35,314 nt of DNA from CAYJII01 sp964370225 (GTDB lineage: Bacteria; Bacillota; Clostridia; Oscillospirales; Ruminococcaceae): the NCBI GenBank assembly GCA_964370225.1, contig CAYJII010000026.1, positions 1-35,314 of the forward strand. The letters run 5' to 3'. How positions within the stretch are numbered: the first letter of the stretch is position 1; every line of letters starts with the position of its first letter. A program made the position numbers and the translations under genes. Of this stretch, positions 32,450 to 35,314 are shown piece by piece. The notes below the pieces were generated by a model, which had not been told where the DNA came from, did not search any database, and saw nothing but the letters and a program-made list of their open reading frames with translations.

Positions 32450-33205
32450 ATGATAGAGCTAATAAATGTAAATAAAGAATTTAAAAGTAAAGTAGGAAGT
32501 GTTAAAGCACTTTCTAACGTAAACTTAAAAGTTAATGAAGGTGAAATATTTGGCATTATTGGGAAATCAGGCGCTGGGAAATCGACTCTAGTGAGATGTA
32601 TGAACTTACTGGAAACGCCTACAAGCGGAGATGTAGTGTTAAATGACACAAACCTTACTAAACTTAATAAAAAAGAGCTTCGTAAACAACAAAGCAAAAT
32701 AGGAATGGTGTTTCAACAGTTTAATTTATTTGAACAGCGTAATGTATTGTCAAATGTGAGTTTTGCGCTAGAGATAAACGGAGTAAAAAAAGGTGTAGCA
32801 AAAAAACAAGCTTGCGAAATATTAGATTTAGTGGGGCTCAGCGATAAGCTAAAATCATATCCATCACAGCTATCTGGCGGACAAAAACAACGTGTTGCTA
32901 TTGCAAGAGCTCTTGTGAACAAGCCAAATATCTTAATTTGTGATGAGGCTACTAGTGCACTTGATATTGCGACAAGAAACTCAATACTCACTCTTTTAAA
33001 GGAGCTCAATAGTAAACTGAACATCACAATAATCATTATAACACATGAGATTAGTGTAGTTAAACAAATGTGTGAGCGTATAGCGGTAATAAATAGTGCA
33101 ACTATAGTTCAAACTGGTAAAACGGAGGATATTTTTAATAATAATCTAGCTGTATCAGCAGCAACCTTGTTTGAAGAAAATGACATTACGCAAAAAGCAA
33201 TTTAG
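32450..33205 (+). CDS. metN: Methionine-type ABC transporter ATP-binding protein (lacks NIL domain)
   Basis: 251 residues. Walker A GKSGAGKS (38-45), Q-loop FQQFNLF, signature LSGGQ (141-145), Walker B ILICDEATSALD (161-172) and the switch His199 are intact, so it should hydrolyse ATP. The CDEATSALD form is typical of MetN. MetN proteins are usually near 340 residues with a C-terminal NIL domain that binds methionine and shuts the transporter; this one stops right after the ATPase domain. So feedback inhibition by methionine is probably absent, or the substrate differs. It is cytoplasmic and pairs with the MetI-type permease 20 bases on. Confidence 0.88.
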   Translation: MIELINVNKEFKSKVGSVKALSNVNLKVNEGEIFGIIGKSGAGKSTLVRCMNLLETPTSGDVVLNDTNLTKLNKKELRKQQSKIGMVFQQFNLFEQRNVLSNVSFALEINGVKKGVAKKQACEILDLVGLSDKLKSYPSQLSGGQKQRVAIARALVNKPNILICDEATSALDIATRNSILTLLKELNSKLNITIIIITHEISVVKQMCERIAVINSATIVQTGKTEDIFNNNLAVSAATLFEENDITQKAI

Positions 33206-33225
33206 CAATTAAGGAAGGTGATAAT

Positions 33226-33885
33226 ATGAATATAGAATTTACTAATTTGTTGCTTATTGGAATAGCAGAAACATTATATATGACATTAACTGCAACTTTT
33301 TTGTCTTATTTAGTGGGAATCCCACTAGGAATGCTACTATATGCGACATCAAAAGACTCGCTTTGTCCCAATAAACCCATAAATATAATTTTAGGCTTTA
33401 TTGTAAATATGTTACGCTCTGCGCCATTTTTGATTTTACTATTAGCACTAATTCCAATAACTCGTTTTGTAGTAGGTACGACGATAGGTTCTACTGCTGT
33501 GATATTACCATTAGTTGTAGCAGCATCTCCATTTGTTGCTCGGATGGTAGAAGCTTCTTTTAAGGAAGTGGGGAGTGGCGTGATAGAGGCTGCACAAGCA
33601 ATGGGGTGTAGTAATTTACAAATACTATTTAAGGTGCTACTTGGCGAGTCGCTCCCATCTTTAGTAACTGGCTGCACGATTGCGACAACAACTATATTAA
33701 GCTATTCTGCAATGGCTGGAATTGTAGGAGGGGGAGGACTTGGCACTATTGCGATAAACTACGGACTTTACAGGTATGAAACTGGCATAATGCTTGTAAC
33801 TCTTGCTTTATTAATATTTATTGTACAGTTATTACAAACAGTGGGCGTAAAAACTGCAAACAGAATAGATAGGCGCAAGATTTAA
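33226..33885 (+). CDS. metI: Methionine-type ABC transporter permease
   Basis: 219 residues with about five membrane helices (near 18-40, 55-80, 86-105, 145-170 and 185-205). The cytoplasmic coupling loop is EVGSGVIEAAQAMGCSNLQI (127-146), the EAA motif that docks on the ATPase. Length matches MetI (about 217). AAGGAAGGTGA precedes ATG 33226. It lies between the ATPase and binding lipoprotein genes of one operon. Confidence 0.9.
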   Translation: MNIEFTNLLLIGIAETLYMTLTATFLSYLVGIPLGMLLYATSKDSLCPNKPINIILGFIVNMLRSAPFLILLLALIPITRFVVGTTIGSTAVILPLVVAASPFVARMVEASFKEVGSGVIEAAQAMGCSNLQILFKVLLGESLPSLVTGCTIATTTILSYSAMAGIVGGGGLGTIAINYGLYRYETGIMLVTLALLIFIVQLLQTVGVKTANRIDRRKI

Positions 33886-33925
33886 GATAAACATTAGATA
33901 AACAAGATAATTAAAGGAGAAGAAT

Positions 33926-34750
33926 ATGAAAAAATTATTATTAACATTAGTAGCAAGCACATGTATTATAGGAGCACTCGCTTCTTGCGTACAGAGTGGA
34001 GAAACTCAAAATTCAAGCGTTACCACAGTGATTACAGTTGGTGCGAGTGTGACGCCACACAGTGAAATTTTAGAGCAAGCTAAAACATTGTTGCTTGAAA
34101 AAGGGTATGAGCTTAATATAGTAGAATATACAGATTATATACTACCAAATACAGCGCTTGATAGCGGTGAGTTAGATGCTAATTTCTTTCAACATAGCCC
34201 ATATCTAAACGACTTCAATGAAAATAACAACACTGATATTGCATCTGCATTAAGTGTGCATTTTGAGCCATTTGGGATATATTCACATGATAATGAAAGT
34301 ATTGCTGATATTGAAAAAGGTGATGTTATCGCAGTTCCAAACGATACAAGTAATGAGGCGCGAGCATTATTACTACTTGAGGCAAATGGAATAATTAAGC
34401 TTAATGAAGGGGTAGGGCTTGAAGCTACTGTATTGGATGTAGTAGAAAATCCATACGAAGTGGAGATAAAAGAAATAGAAGCGGCACAGCTTACAAGAAT
34501 ATTGCCAGATGTAGATTTTGCTTGTATCAATGGGAACTATGCGCTACAAGGGGGCTTATCTGCAGAGGATGCACTAGCACATGAGGATTCTGATTCAATT
34601 TCAGCACAAACTTATGCAAATATTTTAGCTGTAAATGCAAGTGAAATAGAAAGCGAAAAAACGAAAGCACTTGTAGAAGCGCTAAGTAGTAATGAAATAA
34701 AAACTTACATTACTGAAAATTACTCAGGAGCAGTCGTTCCAGTTTTTTAA
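33926..34750 (+). CDS. metQ: MetQ/NlpA-type substrate-binding lipoprotein
   Basis: 274 residues. The signal peptide ends in the lipobox L18-A19-S20-C21, so it is a lipoprotein on the outer face of the membrane. Conserved NlpA segments are VGASVTPHSEILEQA (about 38-52), YTDYILPNTALDSGELDANF (57-76) and HSPYLNDFN (79-87). Methionine is the usual ligand; cysteine, cystine or related compounds are also known for this family. AAAGGAGA precedes ATG 33926. It is the last gene of the operon; a terminator follows at 34809-34836. Confidence 0.9.
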   Translation: MKKLLLTLVASTCIIGALASCVQSGETQNSSVTTVITVGASVTPHSEILEQAKTLLLEKGYELNIVEYTDYILPNTALDSGELDANFFQHSPYLNDFNENNNTDIASALSVHFEPFGIYSHDNESIADIEKGDVIAVPNDTSNEARALLLLEANGIIKLNEGVGLEATVLDVVENPYEVEIKEIEAAQLTRILPDVDFACINGNYALQGGLSAEDALAHEDSDSISAQTYANILAVNASEIESEKTKALVEALSSNEIKTYITENYSGAVVPVF

Positions 34751-34808
34751 CAATCACACTATGCAAAGTTAATCAGTACTAATATGTTTTAAAAACCTAT
34801 ATATGGAA

Positions 34809-34836
34809 AGAAGTCATCGGAAACGCTGGCTTTTTT
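34809..34836 (+). terminator. Terminator of the metNIQ operon, overlapping the converging gene
   Basis: A 9-base imperfect stem AAGTCATCG/CGCTGGCTT around a GAAA loop (34811-34832), followed by T6 (34831-34836). It overlaps the 3' end of the minus-strand gene that stops at 34814. Confidence 0.7.
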
Positions 34837-35314
34837 CTGCGTATGTACACAAAAATTCGCCCTTAGCAAAACTTAGAGCGAAAACAGCACCATTGGTATC
34901 ATCTGATAGATATTCTGTTAAAACAACAAGATATTTTTCATCTTCAATAGTTATTTGTGTAGGAACAGAATTTTCTAATTCTAATAATTTTGAAGTCACA
35001 TCGTTATTTATTATAGTGCCATCATTCAAAAATAATTTGTCACTAATAAAAATAAACTCACCTATGCTTTGATCATATCCCATAAAAAGATGAGAGTTTA
35101 TATCATAATCATTATTTGGGTTTAAAAAGAAACTTGGTTGAAAATTGCCATGCTCATCTGGTGGAGGATTATATGTACTATCATCACTAATTTCTTCAAT
35201 GGGATAATCTGAAACTATCAATTGTTTGATAACTGTACGATTTTCAGCAAGTATTTGTTGTTCTGCCTGTACTCTTGCTTGTGAATTTATATTATATGCT
35301 GAAGCGATATAAAA
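34814..35314 (-). CDS. 3' part of an unknown protein, possible extracytoplasmic sensor
   Basis: Open to the window edge, with 166 residues visible; the N-terminus is outside. It begins FYIASAYNINSQARVQAEQQ, which could be the end of a membrane helix followed by an extracytoplasmic helix, as in sensor kinases, then a Pro/Asn/Asp-rich region, and ISDKLFLNDG and ITIEDEKYLVVLTEYL strands that look like a PAS/Cache-type sensing domain. It ends in AEKSQRFR with no kinase domain. It could be a truncated sensor, an accessory sensor or something else. The last codons overlap the metQ terminator. The family is not recognised. Confidence 0.5.
   Translation of the reverse strand, partial: FYIASAYNINSQARVQAEQQILAENRTVIKQLIVSDYPIEEISDDSTYNPPPDEHGNFQPSFFLNPNNDYDINSHLFMGYDQSIGEFIFISDKLFLNDGTIINNDVTSKLLELENSVPTQITIEDEKYLVVLTEYLSDDTNGAVFALSFAKGEFLCTYAEKSQRFR

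Noticed and set aside
34760..34835. Frameshift extending the minus-strand gene past 34814
   Set aside because: A shifted frame stays open for about a dozen codons, but the sequence is explained by the metQ terminator hairpin, and no frameshift signal is evident.

Overview
This is an AT-rich window from a low-GC Firmicute, most likely an anaerobic Clostridia/Lachnospiraceae-type bacterium. The signs are strong AGGAGG-type ribosome sites, Gram-positive style lipoproteins, dense short intergenic regions with intrinsic terminators, a class I iron-sulfur fumarase subunit, SPOCS (DUF3794) proteins and ferritin-like proteins typical of that group. No rRNA, tRNA, CRISPR array, prophage or insertion sequence was found. 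The first and last genes run off the window.

Layout, left to right. (1) Bases 1-2854: a plus-strand cassette of a VTC/polyphosphate-polymerase-type protein (5' end missing), a DUF4956 membrane protein and a Cthe_2159-type beta-helix carbohydrate-binding lipoprotein. (2) 2969-6124, minus: amidohydrolase, fumarase alpha subunit and a THUMP-domain rRNA methyltransferase as one operon behind a near-perfect sigma-A promoter. (3) 6125-6695: a gene-free stretch that ends in a terminator lying before the next promoter, so it may encode a small RNA. (4) 6696-9017: a cytoplasmic GH2 beta-galactosidase-type enzyme. (5) 9155-10696, minus: a SPL-family radical SAM protein and pyroglutamyl peptidase. (6) 10975-13866: a large membrane receptor with two solute-binding modules, a degenerate GGDEF and an intact EAL domain.

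(7) 14158-19107: a likely cell-envelope glycan cluster made of a GT2-GtrA fusion, a phosphodiester glycosidase, an unknown membrane-anchored protein and a PIG-L deacetylase with a C-terminal membrane anchor. (8) 19168-22601: a ferritin-like protein, a cytoplasmic 5'-nucleotidase-type metallophosphatase, a DUF6935-like protein and an orphan LuxR-type response regulator. (9) 22686-24849, minus: a tandem HD/HD-GYP phosphodiesterase and a cysteine-rich protein with a sigma-K-like promoter. (10) 25028-28717, minus: a GH95 alpha-L-fucosidase translationally overlapping a two-helix membrane protein with an Asp/Gly/Trp tail, followed by a PIN-like nuclease-fold protein. (11) 28915-31214, minus: three consecutive SPOCS-domain paralogues. 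(12) 31425-34750: a LysR regulator and a MetN-MetI-MetQ type ABC importer. (13) 34814-end, minus: the 3' part of a gene that may be a sensor protein.

Three themes connect the window. Glycan handling: GH2, GH95, the carbohydrate-binding lipoprotein and the envelope cluster. Cyclic-di-GMP breakdown: an EAL protein and a HD-GYP protein, with no intact GGDEF synthase here. Envelope or spore-coat type proteins: the SPOCS trio, the Cys-rich protein and possibly the ferritin-like protein. The least explained objects are the Asp/Gly/Trp-tailed membrane protein with its PIN neighbour, the SPOCS trio, and the orphan terminated transcript before the GH2 gene.
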